Origin: Spongiivirga citrea
GTDB taxonomy: Bacteria; Bacteroidota; Bacteroidia; Flavobacteriales; Flavobacteriaceae
NCBI RefSeq assembly: GCF_010671565.1
Contig: NZ_JAABOQ010000002.1
Span: forward strand, 496,001-560,000
Direction of reading: 5' to 3'
Length of the DNA: 64,000 nt
A model generated the notes under the pieces. It was given only the letters and a program-made list of their open reading frames with translations. It ran no database searches and was not told where the DNA came from. Each line of letters opens with the position of its first letter. Positions within the stretch are counted from its first letter, which is position 1. Below are positions 43,802 through 52,900 of this stretch, in pieces. Made by a program: the position numbers and the translations under genes.

Positions 43802-44975
43802 TGATTGTAAGAATTAATTCAAAATTCGCAGTTCGATTTCCTTCTTCGTAGCTTGATGTGAGAACAGACTTAATCCAATTTAAAGATTCGAGCATAGCGA
43901 CCCAAGCTGTGAAAGATTCTTTATTAGCAGTAGTTCCCGATATAAATATTTCGTTTGCTTTTACATTAATTGCACTGTCGTTTTTTATTGCTCTTAATAA
44001 AGGCTGGTAGTTAATTTCTTCCAACACAACTGCAGCCGGCAATATTGTGATGATCTCATCGATTTGTTTAGAACTTTTCGAGGAGGCAGCATTTAGCAGG
44101 TTTTCACTTAATTGCTGTTTCCGTTTCACTTTTTCATTTAACTCAAGAAGTTTACCACTATTGGTGGTATTGGTTTGAGCTTGCTGTTGCAGGGTATTAA
44201 CGCCATCAAAATAGTAACTAAACAGAAAAAAGTTAATAAGTAGGCTTCCAAGTAAAAGAGCAATAGCAACCCGTGAGAAAACAAAAAAGAAGCGATCTTG
44301 AAGGTAATCAGTTTTTACCTGATTGTTTCTATCAACTAAATTAGAATTGGCATTTTCCTTCCGTAAAACAGATTGTAAAGCGCCGCTAAAAGCTAAGAGT
44401 GATTGTGAACTTATATCTAATCCGTTGATATGGTAATTAAAATCCTCGCTACTCTCGCTTTTTTCTATATTCTTAATGTCATTATCTTCAATCGTTGTTT
44501 TAAAACCATTGGATATCAAATTCCCTGAAATAAAAGGAGTAAGTTCTTTTATCCCTATTGGGCCCAACAAAATCTGTACAACTTTAATTCCTTCTTTCTG
44601 ATAAGAACTGACAAGGTCATTCACAATTTCTTTACGACAAATTGAAATAAACGTGGTAGTCGCTCCTTCACAAAAACTGTAGTAAAAATGATCAATAGCA
44701 ATATTTGGAAATGCTTCGTTGAGCAGAGCACTAATAGTCCCCGATTTAGGAATAGTTTTAGTAAGCACCTGCTTTGTATTGATCGTTAAGAAAGCATGCT
44801 GCTTTTTAGGAAGCTTATTCGCTAGTTGTTCAATTTCGTTTGCTTCTACCCTTTGATCAACATCTAGCGTATTTTTCTTTTGCTTTATCAATAAAGCTAA
44901 AATTCCTTGATCAGTATGTTCTATACCGCAAAAGCGATGACAATATTTTGCGTATGACAACCAAGAACTCAACAC
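43785..44975 (-). CDS. GspL/PilM-PilN-like assembly protein
   Basis: 396 residues, starting at GTG 44975 that overlaps the TAG of the secretin gene by one base. The N-terminal half (about 1-160) has the look of an actin-like PilM/GspL cytoplasmic domain (YCHRFCGIEHTDQGILALLI; YYSFCEGATTTFISICRKEI). A single membrane helix lies near residue 240 (VAIALLLGSLLINFFLFSYY), followed by a periplasmic part (coiled stretch LQQQAQTNTTNSGKLLELNE, then a domain with VNVKANEIFISGTTANKESF). The fused cytoplasmic-plus-periplasmic plan matches GspL. Identity is a structural guess supported by operon position. Confidence 0.7.
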   Translation of the reverse strand: MLSSWLSYAKYCHRFCGIEHTDQGILALLIKQKKNTLDVDQRVEANEIEQLANKLPKKQHAFLTINTKQVLTKTIPKSGTISALLNEAFPNIAIDHFYYSFCEGATTTFISICRKEIVNDLVSSYQKEGIKVVQILLGPIGIKELTPFISGNLISNGFKTTIEDNDIKNIEKSESSEDFNYHINGLDISSQSLLAFSGALQSVLRKENANSNLVDRNNQVKTDYLQDRFFFVFSRVAIALLLGSLLINFFLFSYYFDGVNTLQQQAQTNTTNSGKLLELNEKVKRKQQLSENLLNAASSKSSKQIDEIITILPAAVVLEEINYQPLLRAIKNDSAINVKANEIFISGTTANKESFTAWVAMLESLNWIKSVLTSSYEEGNRTANFELILTINDEKK

Positions 44976-47191
44976 TATTTAATAATGGTTGGTTTTATTA
45001 ACACGGTCAATTTCTTTCTGGAATCTTCGCGCTTGCGCTTACTGAATAGCCATTTTATTACGGGGATTCTTGCTAAAAAAGGAACTCCAGAACCAGAATC
45101 GTTCTTTAAACGCTCTTCTAACCCACCTAAAACCACCAAATCTTTATTTTGAACTCGTATAGAGGAACTAAACTCTCTTGAATTTATTCCCGGAGGGGCG
45201 TCCTCATCAATTCGCTCTCCATTAAAATCAGATTGTATTACAAATACATTAAGTGTTACCTGACCATCCCCTGAGACAATTGGTTTTATGGTAATACCCA
45301 ACTCCGCATCTATAGGAACAAAATTTCTAATCTCACTGGTTTGTGGATTATCCGTACCGAATATGTTTCTATTGGTTATCGCGTAATATGTAGTAGTTCC
45401 ACTAGAGAAACTCGCTTGATGTCCGTTGAGCGTTGCTAACTTGGGTGTTGAGCGTATCTTGATATTACCGTTGGCTTCCATCGCCTTTACGCGTGCAAAA
45501 AACTCAGGTACCACCTGTCCCAAATTTCCCAAACCGCTGAATCCGCCAATTACCTTGTTAACCGTTTCAGCCCCAAAGGTGATATCTGTATTAGGAAACA
45601 CATTTCCTTCTGTTTTTACTGGGTCCGAGCCAATTCCCCACTCAATGCCAGTCTCAACTGTGGCGCTCCGACTTACTTCAATGATCATTACTTCTATGAG
45701 TACAACGGGTACAGGCTTGTCTAGATTTCGAACGAACTTTTTAAAGCGAACAATATTTTGACTTGGTCCACTAACGACAAAGCTGTTTAATTCAGTATCA
45801 CTGCGAATATCTAACCCTTGTTTCACTTCATCAGGTACTAAATCTAGTAAGCTTTGAGATTCCTGCGTAGTATTACTACTTCTTTGGAAATCTCTCGTTG
45901 TCGATCGATTATTCCTATTTTGAAAACCATTGACGCCCTGATTTCCAAAGCCACCTTGATTACCAAATCCTTGACTTAGGCCACCATAATAATTTTGAAA
46001 TCCTCCAAAATCACTAAAGGTCCTTCCGACGCTTCTACTCGTACCTGCCGCTGGATCCCCTAAAATTTCAATAGCTCTGAATCGCATCGGCACCACTTCT
46101 ACCTGACGCACACTTAATTGATCTGCTGTTCCGAAAAAATAAATATTCCCTTCTTTCTTAAACGTAAAGGCAGTATTGTTAACACCTCCAGAAATTGATG
46201 GTTGCGTGGCTTGAGGGCGATTATTAGAAGTAGTAGTTTGTTGATTGTTATTTTGAATTCCACTAGCACCTCCTTCAAAAAGGTCAACTAGTAATTTATC
46301 AAATGAAATGCGCTTTGCTTTAAATGATGCATTCCCAGCTTCTGTTAAGGGCGTCGCCGTAAAAATATTGATTCCTAAATCACTACCTATATCATTAATA
46401 ACACTCGAAATTGGAGTATTCTCAAAATCCACCTCTACCACCATTTTTAACGAATCAAGAATCTTGTAATAGAAATTAGAATTTCCTCGTCTTCGAGGTC
46501 TAACTCTATTAGGCTGATTGTTGGTATTTCCAGTACTTACAATTGTTGTTGGTGTATTATCTTCAAACATGAAGAAGCCATCTCTAGTCTTGTTTACACT
46601 TAAATTATTAGCAAAAGCCAATTTGTTCATTGCTACCTCAAAAGGGGCTTCCTTGATGAAAAATGAGATTGACTTATTTTGAAGTTCAGGTGAAAAAACC
46701 AAATTCTTTCCTGTTTTGTTGATGACTTCCTTAAAAGCAACATGGAGTGTATCATTCTTAATATCTAGACTCAGTAAATCTCTAGCCGTATCATAACTAA
46801 TTGGAATTATTCGATCAGGAATTTCCAGCTGTGGAGCTTTATATTTCCTAACCAACAAAATATTCCCAGTAAACTCAATATCAAGATCATACGCTTTACA
46901 TAAAAAAACCAACAAATCAGAGACCGTCACATCTGGGAAGTTGTTGACAATATTCGTTTCATTTAATTCGGGATTCACCGTAATATTAACCTTATGCAAC
47001 TGCCCAACTGCAATCAATAAGTTAGAAAGCGTGGTGCTCGTAACGTTAATATTCACTTTTTCAGTAAGACCTTTATTTTCAACCGCAAGTACCTCCAGAT
47101 TATTCCTAATCTGTTGTATACGGTTCTCGTCCTGAGCAATTATGCTCAAACAAGTAAAAAGTAATATTAGGAGAATACAGCTTCTTTTCAT
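44975..47191 (-). CDS. gspD: secretin (GspD/PilQ-like)
   Basis: Outer-membrane channel, 738 residues. Signal peptide MKRSCILLILLFTCLSIIAQ. N-terminal domains (about 40-320) have STN-like and N0/N1-type pieces: VNINVTSTTLSNLLIAVGQL, LHVAFKEVINKTGKNLVF. An asparagine/glycine-rich spacer (about 400-450, NYYGGLSQGFGNQGGFGNQG) precedes the last N domain (LNSFVVSGPSQNIVRFKKFV) and the secretin core: VPVVLIEVMIIEVSRSATVE, RVKAMEANGNIKIRSTPKLA, TLNGHQASFSSGTTTYY and the C-terminal VQNKDLVVLGGLEERLKNDS, GVPFLARIPVIKWLFSKRKR. Third structural gene of the operon after gspE; 10 bases separate them. No pilotin is recognised nearby. Confidence 0.92.
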   Translation of the reverse strand: MKRSCILLILLFTCLSIIAQDENRIQQIRNNLEVLAVENKGLTEKVNINVTSTTLSNLLIAVGQLHKVNITVNPELNETNIVNNFPDVTVSDLLVFLCKAYDLDIEFTGNILLVRKYKAPQLEIPDRIIPISYDTARDLLSLDIKNDTLHVAFKEVINKTGKNLVFSPELQNKSISFFIKEAPFEVAMNKLAFANNLSVNKTRDGFFMFEDNTPTTIVSTGNTNNQPNRVRPRRRGNSNFYYKILDSLKMVVEVDFENTPISSVINDIGSDLGINIFTATPLTEAGNASFKAKRISFDKLLVDLFEGGASGIQNNNQQTTTSNNRPQATQPSISGGVNNTAFTFKKEGNIYFFGTADQLSVRQVEVVPMRFRAIEILGDPAAGTSRSVGRTFSDFGGFQNYYGGLSQGFGNQGGFGNQGVNGFQNRNNRSTTRDFQRSSNTTQESQSLLDLVPDEVKQGLDIRSDTELNSFVVSGPSQNIVRFKKFVRNLDKPVPVVLIEVMIIEVSRSATVETGIEWGIGSDPVKTEGNVFPNTDITFGAETVNKVIGGFSGLGNLGQVVPEFFARVKAMEANGNIKIRSTPKLATLNGHQASFSSGTTTYYAITNRNIFGTDNPQTSEIRNFVPIDAELGITIKPIVSGDGQVTLNVFVIQSDFNGERIDEDAPPGINSREFSSSIRVQNKDLVVLGGLEERLKNDSGSGVPFLARIPVIKWLFSKRKREDSRKKLTVLIKPTIIK

Positions 47192-47200
47192 TCAGAATAG

Positions 47201-48610
47201 TTAGTGAGCCAATATAGAAAATACTTCTTCAATTGAAGTTGTTCCGTCTTTAACCAGAGCTATGGCATTTTGCTTTAGGGTATTGATATTATTTTCGGCA
47301 ATATAGTCATCTATTTGCAGTTCGTTAGTTTTTATTCGATCAGATAATGTATTTGTAATTGGAATAATCTCATAAATAGCCTTTCGCCCCAAATATCCCG
47401 TATGATAACATTTTTCACATCCGTTGGCGATCCATTGATTTTGAATATTTTTTAGGGATGATAATTCGGTATACTCTAGATGATCCAAGGCGATTTCCTG
47501 TTTACATGAATTGCAAAGTTTTCGAACTAAGCGTTGGGCTATACTAATATTTAAAGTACTAGCTATTAAAAAAGCTGGAACTCCCATATCGATCAATCGT
47601 GAAACTGTTGCCCAAGCACTGTTAGTATGTATAGTTGATAATACTAAATGTCCAGTTAGCGCTGCGCGAATTGCCATATTAGCCGTTTTAGCATCTCGTA
47701 TTTCACCAACCATAATGATATCCGGATCCTGTCGTAAAAAGGTGCGTAAGGTACTGGCAAAATCTAAACCAATATTCTCTTTTAATTGTACCTGATTAAT
47801 CCCTTCTAAGGTATATTCAATCGGATCTTCAATTGTAAGAATATTGGTCTTACTATCGTTTAATAACTTTAAAGTCGCATACAAGGTTGTGGTCTTCCCT
47901 GAGCCCGTAGGTCCAGAAATCAGAACGATACCGTTTGGCTTTTTTACGGAATGTTTATATCGTTTTAACTCCTCAACTGTGAAACCCAATTGTTCGAGTT
48001 GAATGGCACTCGCATCTTTACTCAGAAGTCGAAGCACGATTTTCTCACCATGCAGTGTTGGCAAAGTCGACACCCGAATATCAAACTCATCGTCTGATGA
48101 AGTCATGGTAATACGGCCATCCTGCGGAAGTCGCTTCTCAGAAATATCTAGCTGCGCTTTGATTTTAATTCTATTGATAATAACTGGGTATTCATCAATA
48201 TTTATTTCATACTGTTCCTTTAGCTTTCCATCTAAACGAAATCGAATTCTACACTTTTCTTCATAGGGTTCAAAATGAATATCACTACTACCCACAGCTT
48301 TTGCATGGTGCAAAACTTTTTCCAGAAAATTAGCATTATAATGTAGCTCTTCAGTCTTGTTATTCTGTGTTTTACGGTAATTGGTAAATAATAATTTGTC
48401 TACTAATTCGGTATTTTCATTTTGAATTTGAACTTCTCTTCCTAATAATATTGACAACTCCTCCTCTACTAAATCCGATTGATCATTATCAGAAAGGAAT
48501 TGTATTGTGCTTCCATTAATCGAGCTCGGTACTACTCGATAGTGATATGCCTGATCTGATGTGATTAATTGCTGCAAAGCAGCTGATAGTTGATAATCTT
48601 CAGTCCTCAT
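47201..48610 (-). CDS. gspE: GspE/PulE/PilB-type secretion ATPase
   Basis: Cytoplasmic hexameric ATPase that drives pseudopilus assembly, 469 residues. Walker A GPTGSGKTT near residue 233, Asp box IEDPIEYTLEGINQVQLKEN, Walker B RQDPDIIMVGEIRDA, His box ALTGHLVLSTIHTNSA. The zinc site is the CNSC...CEKC pair (LCNSCKQEIALDHLEYTELS and NGCEKCYHTGYLGRKAIYEI). N-terminal domain (about 1-100) is short. GspE and PilB are not separated by sequence alone, but the zinc site and absence of pilus retraction ATPase PilT here favour GspE. Starts 2 bases before the stop of the prepilin peptidase gene. Confidence 0.95.
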   Translation of the reverse strand: MRTEDYQLSAALQQLITSDQAYHYRVVPSSINGSTIQFLSDNDQSDLVEEELSILLGREVQIQNENTELVDKLLFTNYRKTQNNKTEELHYNANFLEKVLHHAKAVGSSDIHFEPYEEKCRIRFRLDGKLKEQYEINIDEYPVIINRIKIKAQLDISEKRLPQDGRITMTSSDDEFDIRVSTLPTLHGEKIVLRLLSKDASAIQLEQLGFTVEELKRYKHSVKKPNGIVLISGPTGSGKTTTLYATLKLLNDSKTNILTIEDPIEYTLEGINQVQLKENIGLDFASTLRTFLRQDPDIIMVGEIRDAKTANMAIRAALTGHLVLSTIHTNSAWATVSRLIDMGVPAFLIASTLNISIAQRLVRKLCNSCKQEIALDHLEYTELSSLKNIQNQWIANGCEKCYHTGYLGRKAIYEIIPITNTLSDRIKTNELQIDDYIAENNINTLKQNAIALVKDGTTSIEEVFSILAH

Positions 48611-48612
48611 TA

Positions 48613-49098
48613 TTAAAATGTATAAATACTATCAAAAACTCCAATTCCATTTAATATGATACTAACGGCAAAAAAAAGTGCCACATATCCAGCTAGAGGA
48701 GCAGTTTGGTCTTTCATTTTTCTTCGAAAACCTAAGTGCATGACCAGAGCGAATATCAAAGAAAAAGATAGTAATACTATAAAAGCGATTGTCGGATACC
48801 CAAAGCATAATGCGATAAACAACAACAAGTCCCCCACACCAAAGCTATGGTTCAAAAAATTTTTTTTCAAAACAAAATTCGAATATCCATACAACACCGT
48901 TATGATAAGTGCAACTAGCACTAGATTAATCCCAATGTAATACCTCATAATCATATAATCTATTTGATTAAACGCAAGTGCACCAAACAAAAGACCGGTA
49001 ATAACAAACAACCACCAATAAACTGCTCTATCGTTTATATCTTGATATAAGATGTATACAAGGCTAATAACTAATAATATCTGCAAAGCTAAAATCAA
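48613..49098 (-). CDS. minimal GxGD prepilin peptidase (A24)
   Basis: Aspartic leader peptidase for pseudopilins, 161 residues, all membrane helices. The two catalytic aspartates are D20 (YQDINDRAVYWW) and D90 in GVGD (FGVGDLLLFIALCFG). It lacks the N-terminal zinc/methyltransferase domain found in PilD/GspO (about 280 residues), so N-methylation of the mature pilin would not be done by this protein. Start is TTG at 49098, overlapping the pseudopilin TGA by four bases, so translation is coupled. The next gene is gspE, two bases away. Confidence 0.88.
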   Translation of the reverse strand: MILALQILLVISLVYILYQDINDRAVYWWLFVITGLLFGALAFNQIDYMIMRYYIGINLVLVALIITVLYGYSNFVLKKNFLNHSFGVGDLLLFIALCFGYPTIAFIVLLSFSLIFALVMHLGFRRKMKDQTAPLAGYVALFFAVSIILNGIGVFDSIYTF

Positions 49099-49508
49099 TC
49101 TTTTACAACTTGTTTAGGGTTCCCATTTTGATCAATCTCCCAAATATTAAAAACCCCGTCACCATCAAAATCGACTACGGCAGTGGCTACTGCTTTAAAA
49201 GTAGAACCTGTAGCCTCCGTAATTTCATAACTGTAATTCGCTGTTCCATTCTGGTTAACTGTATTAGGCGCTTCAAAATCGATCTCATCAAAATCTAGCG
49301 AGTACTTAGAATGCATATACCTAAAAGTGGTCTGCATATTATAAATCTGCTTTAGTTGTGTTTGGGCTTCTAGGCTTTTTGTTTTACTTATTAACGGCAT
49401 TAAACGCGGTAATGCCAAAAGAAGTAAAATTCCAATTATTGCCAAAACAATTAATATTTCCTGAAGGTTATAGGCCCTTAGTTTATGGTTTAGATGATTT
49501 TTTCTCAT
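49095..49508 (-). CDS. gspG: type II secretion pseudopilin (GspG-like)
   Basis: 137 residues and first gene of the operon. A 12-residue basic leader (MRKNHLNHKLRA) is followed by YNLQEILIVLAIIGILLLLA, the hydrophobic N-terminal helix with the conserved glutamate five residues in. The usual GF cleavage junction is AY here. The C-terminal domain ends DFDGDGVFNIWEIDQNG, an EF-hand-like DxDxDG loop; GspG proteins bind calcium in this area. Alternative: another pilin-like protein of a type IV pilus. Preceded by an exact -7 promoter element. Confidence 0.9.
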   Translation of the reverse strand: MRKNHLNHKLRAYNLQEILIVLAIIGILLLLALPRLMPLISKTKSLEAQTQLKQIYNMQTTFRYMHSKYSLDFDEIDFEAPNTVNQNGTANYSYEITEATGSTFKAVATAVVDFDGDGVFNIWEIDQNGNPKQVVKD

Positions 49509-49947
49509 AGATAGTGCAAAGATTCAAATATAGAAAGAAAATGATTTTCTCTTAGCTTTCCGACAAAACATAGCATTTTAACATATACACCTACTTCATA
49601 GTATGTTTTAGCTGTTTTAAACAACAATAATCGAAATTCAACACAATTAATTTAAATTCAATGCATTACAATTTATGTTAACAACTAATAGAGATTTTTT
49701 TCTTCTATTTGTTTGTTTCATTATCATTTTTTTTTAGATTTGATTCATCCTCTAACAATAAATACTACACCTTGTGTAGGAGTATTGAAACTGTTTATAA
49801 AGAATATCCTTATTAAGGAAAAGGAATGTCCCAACCATTCCGGACTTTTATAACCAGCCAAATCGTAGTTTATTTTAATAATTCTCCGTTGATGTGATAT
49901 CAATGGCTAAACGATATTGTACTAAAACGAGCCTTTAATACTTTTAA
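49509..49947. other. divergent intergenic region between secretion operon and Rhs genes
   Basis: 439 bases without a gene. The left end holds the pseudopilin promoter. The centre is strongly A+T-rich with T runs. Near the right end two small hairpins lie in tandem: TCCTT-ATT-AAGGA (49807-49819) and GGAATG-TCCCAAC-CATTCC (49823-49841), possibly in the 5' leader of the first Rhs gene. No exact -7 element was found for the Rhs direction. Confidence 0.5.
49525..49532 (-). promoter_or_regulatory. -7 element of the secretion operon promoter
   Basis: TATATTTG on the minus strand, exact TAnnTTTG, 16 bases before the pseudopilin ATG. Confidence 0.6.
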
Positions 49948-52900
49948 ATGAAAACGATCTTTAAATTATTCTTATTAGTTTGGTTGATTCCTTCAATTTG
50001 TCTTTCTCAAGACAATGGAGAAAATCCTTATAACGTAGATTATCAGGCAGAGGTAAATCAAATGGTTAATATTCCTAATTCTCCTGAAGCTGCGGCATTC
50101 ACTAAATACGGAAATACAAAGGTTAGCTTGTATTCAGGTACTCCTGATATTAGTGTACCATTATATACTATTCAAGGTAGAGAATTAAATGTCCCTATAG
50201 CGCTTACCTATGATGCCTCGGGAGTCAAAGTTTCTCAAATTGCAACATGGGCCGGATTAGGATGGAATCTAAATGTTGGAGGTCGTGTTTCAAGAATCAC
50301 CAACGGATTACCAGATGATTATTTACAAGGCGCTTATACATCAATTTATAACGCAGATGTAAGGCAAAAAATAAACCATTTTGGAAGTAGAAATATTTAT
50401 CAAGAAGGAAATGAGTGGTTTGATAGTGTTCAAGAAGCTCAGGAATATTACGAATGGTTACACCAAATTAATCAGAGTTTCATTGACACGCAACCAGATA
50501 TTTATAGTGTTAATGCACCAGGGTTAAGCGCCCACCTTGTTTTTGATATTAAGACCAACAATCTTCCAAGAGCATTGAACAATCCTAGAATTAAAATACA
50601 AATATTAAACAGCAATTTAGGCTACAATCATATAAATGGATGGATCATCACTAATGAAGATGGAACACAATATTTCTTTGAAAATGTTTTTGAAAAAACA
50701 CTGAGTTTAGGAGAAGACACCTCCGCCAATGGAGCTTTAGTTAACGAATATGCATCCTCATGGATGCTTACAAAAATAATTTCTGCTAATAAGAAAGATA
50801 CTTTTGAGTTTGATTATACAACAGATGCCGAAGTTGGGTACTGGCTAAGTGAACAAAATGGATCGTCGGCATCTGCAGCTGTTACCACCACGAGAAATGA
50901 GGTCTACAATTACCCTGCAGCTGACCAAACATTCTCGGCCGGTGCTGGGCATTATACACTTCAGAAATTTTTAAAATCAATAAAACACAATGGGACTCCT
51001 TTAGCAACAATTTCTAGAGGTAATAGAACAGATATCGATCAAGCCCCAACAAATACAAAGCTGGACGGAATCACGATCAAAGACTACAAAGGAAACCTAA
51101 TCAAGCAAGTTGATTTTAATAACAACGATTATTTCAATAATCACAAAACCTCATCAACCGACATCCGCTTAAAATTGAATGGTATAACCATCAAAGGGCG
51201 TAATAACGAAAAATACCAAGAATATACTTTTGAGTATGACAGCCCGAATGGTCTTCCTTCAAGAAACTCTTTTGCCCAAGATTACTATGGGTATTATAAT
51301 GGTGTTAACAATAACGTATTATATCCTTCTTACCAATATGGAGAATTTTCTTTCGGTGGAGCCAACAGAGAGCCAAATTTTACTGAGGCCAAAAAAGGTC
51401 TGCTTAAAAGAATAACTTATCCTACCGGAGGATATAGCATTTTTAATTTTGAAGGAAATCAAGTAGTAGAATCAGTAAACACACCAATCACAAGAAATTA
51501 CGCTGGAGCTGGTATTAATGCCTTAACGGAAAATAACGATGCCCTTTATCAAAATGAAGACGGCTCTTGGGCTGATGATCAATACCTCCCTTTTGCTCCA
51601 AAAATAGTGATCAAAAACTTTGATATACCAGAATCTGGATACTACACAATTAAATATTTTGGGAATGTAAATCAACAGGAAACTGAAGCTCATATTATTC
51701 AACGTGGAGTTATTGATAATACTTGTTATCAAAGTGGAGGCGAATGGACCTGCCCTAATTTTCCAAAATTTAAATCGTTTGGAGAGTTTTTGAGTGCTCC
51801 CGTAGAACATAAATTCTGGCAATCTACTGCCTATTATCAGGGGTCGAAATATTTCAACGCTGGGGTTTATTCTGTTATGGTGGTAATGGACGAAAATAAT
51901 GAAGTTCAAGGTGATTATGGAAGTGTAAGCTTTACCATCGAACGACAAGAAACAGTAGCTGTAGACCAAACAAAAGACCTTGGAGGCATTCGTATCGCAA
52001 ATATAATGGACTACACCGAAAATGGAACCTTTGCACAAGGTAAAAGCTATACTTATGATAATGTTAAGGTCAATTATAAGCCCTCTTTTGTTTCTTTGGA
52101 TGTTAGCTATAGTGGACCTAGTACTTCAGCTGCCTATGGAACTGTTAATAGTTCTATAATTAGAAGGGGCAATATTCCAAGGGGGGATGATCCAGCTTTT
52201 GTTTATGGTAATGTTATCGAAAAAAACATCAATAGTAATGGGAATTCTATCGGATATACCTCCTATACTTTTAGTACTGACCAAGCAGGAATGAGGCCTA
52301 GAAACTCCCCTCCTTATGAATCAAACTATTTCCCAAGTATTTCTGGTGGGCAAGTAAACAAGGTAGAGGTTCTTAATACTAATGCTGAATTAGTATCTAG
52401 CTCAACAACATCGTACTATGAAGTTCCAAATTTTTCTGTTAGAGGGCGGGTTATTGTAAACAACAATGATCATGGCGAGAAAACAATTTTTCTTCGACAA
52501 GGAAGTAACGGAAAGTTAATTGCAGATAGGCTAAATAACTGGGCCTGTGGGGAAGGTTATTATGGAAGTTTCGGCAGTCCCATTACTCTGAATACTGAGT
52601 GCTGGGAACCAAGATATTTCACACATCCGGAAGAATATGGTTATGTGGCAATTTTAGCTGCTCACTATAGTCCACTTGAAAGCCGCTATACATTTGCTTC
52701 AGGAGCTGTTGGTGGACAGTCTTTAGTAGTTCAAAAACAATATTTTAAAAACACGGATACCACTTTTTCAGAAACATCACAAACCAGTGAAACAGTATAT
52801 GATTCGTCTATAGGCTATTTAACCAGGAATGTTACAACAACCGATAGTAAGGGTGATCAAATCAAACAAAGCTTTGAGTACCCTAAGGATCATGCTTTGG

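Noticed and set aside
51523-52038. 171-codon antisense frame inside the first Rhs gene
   Set aside because: A shadow of the sense frame with a biased composition and no motif.
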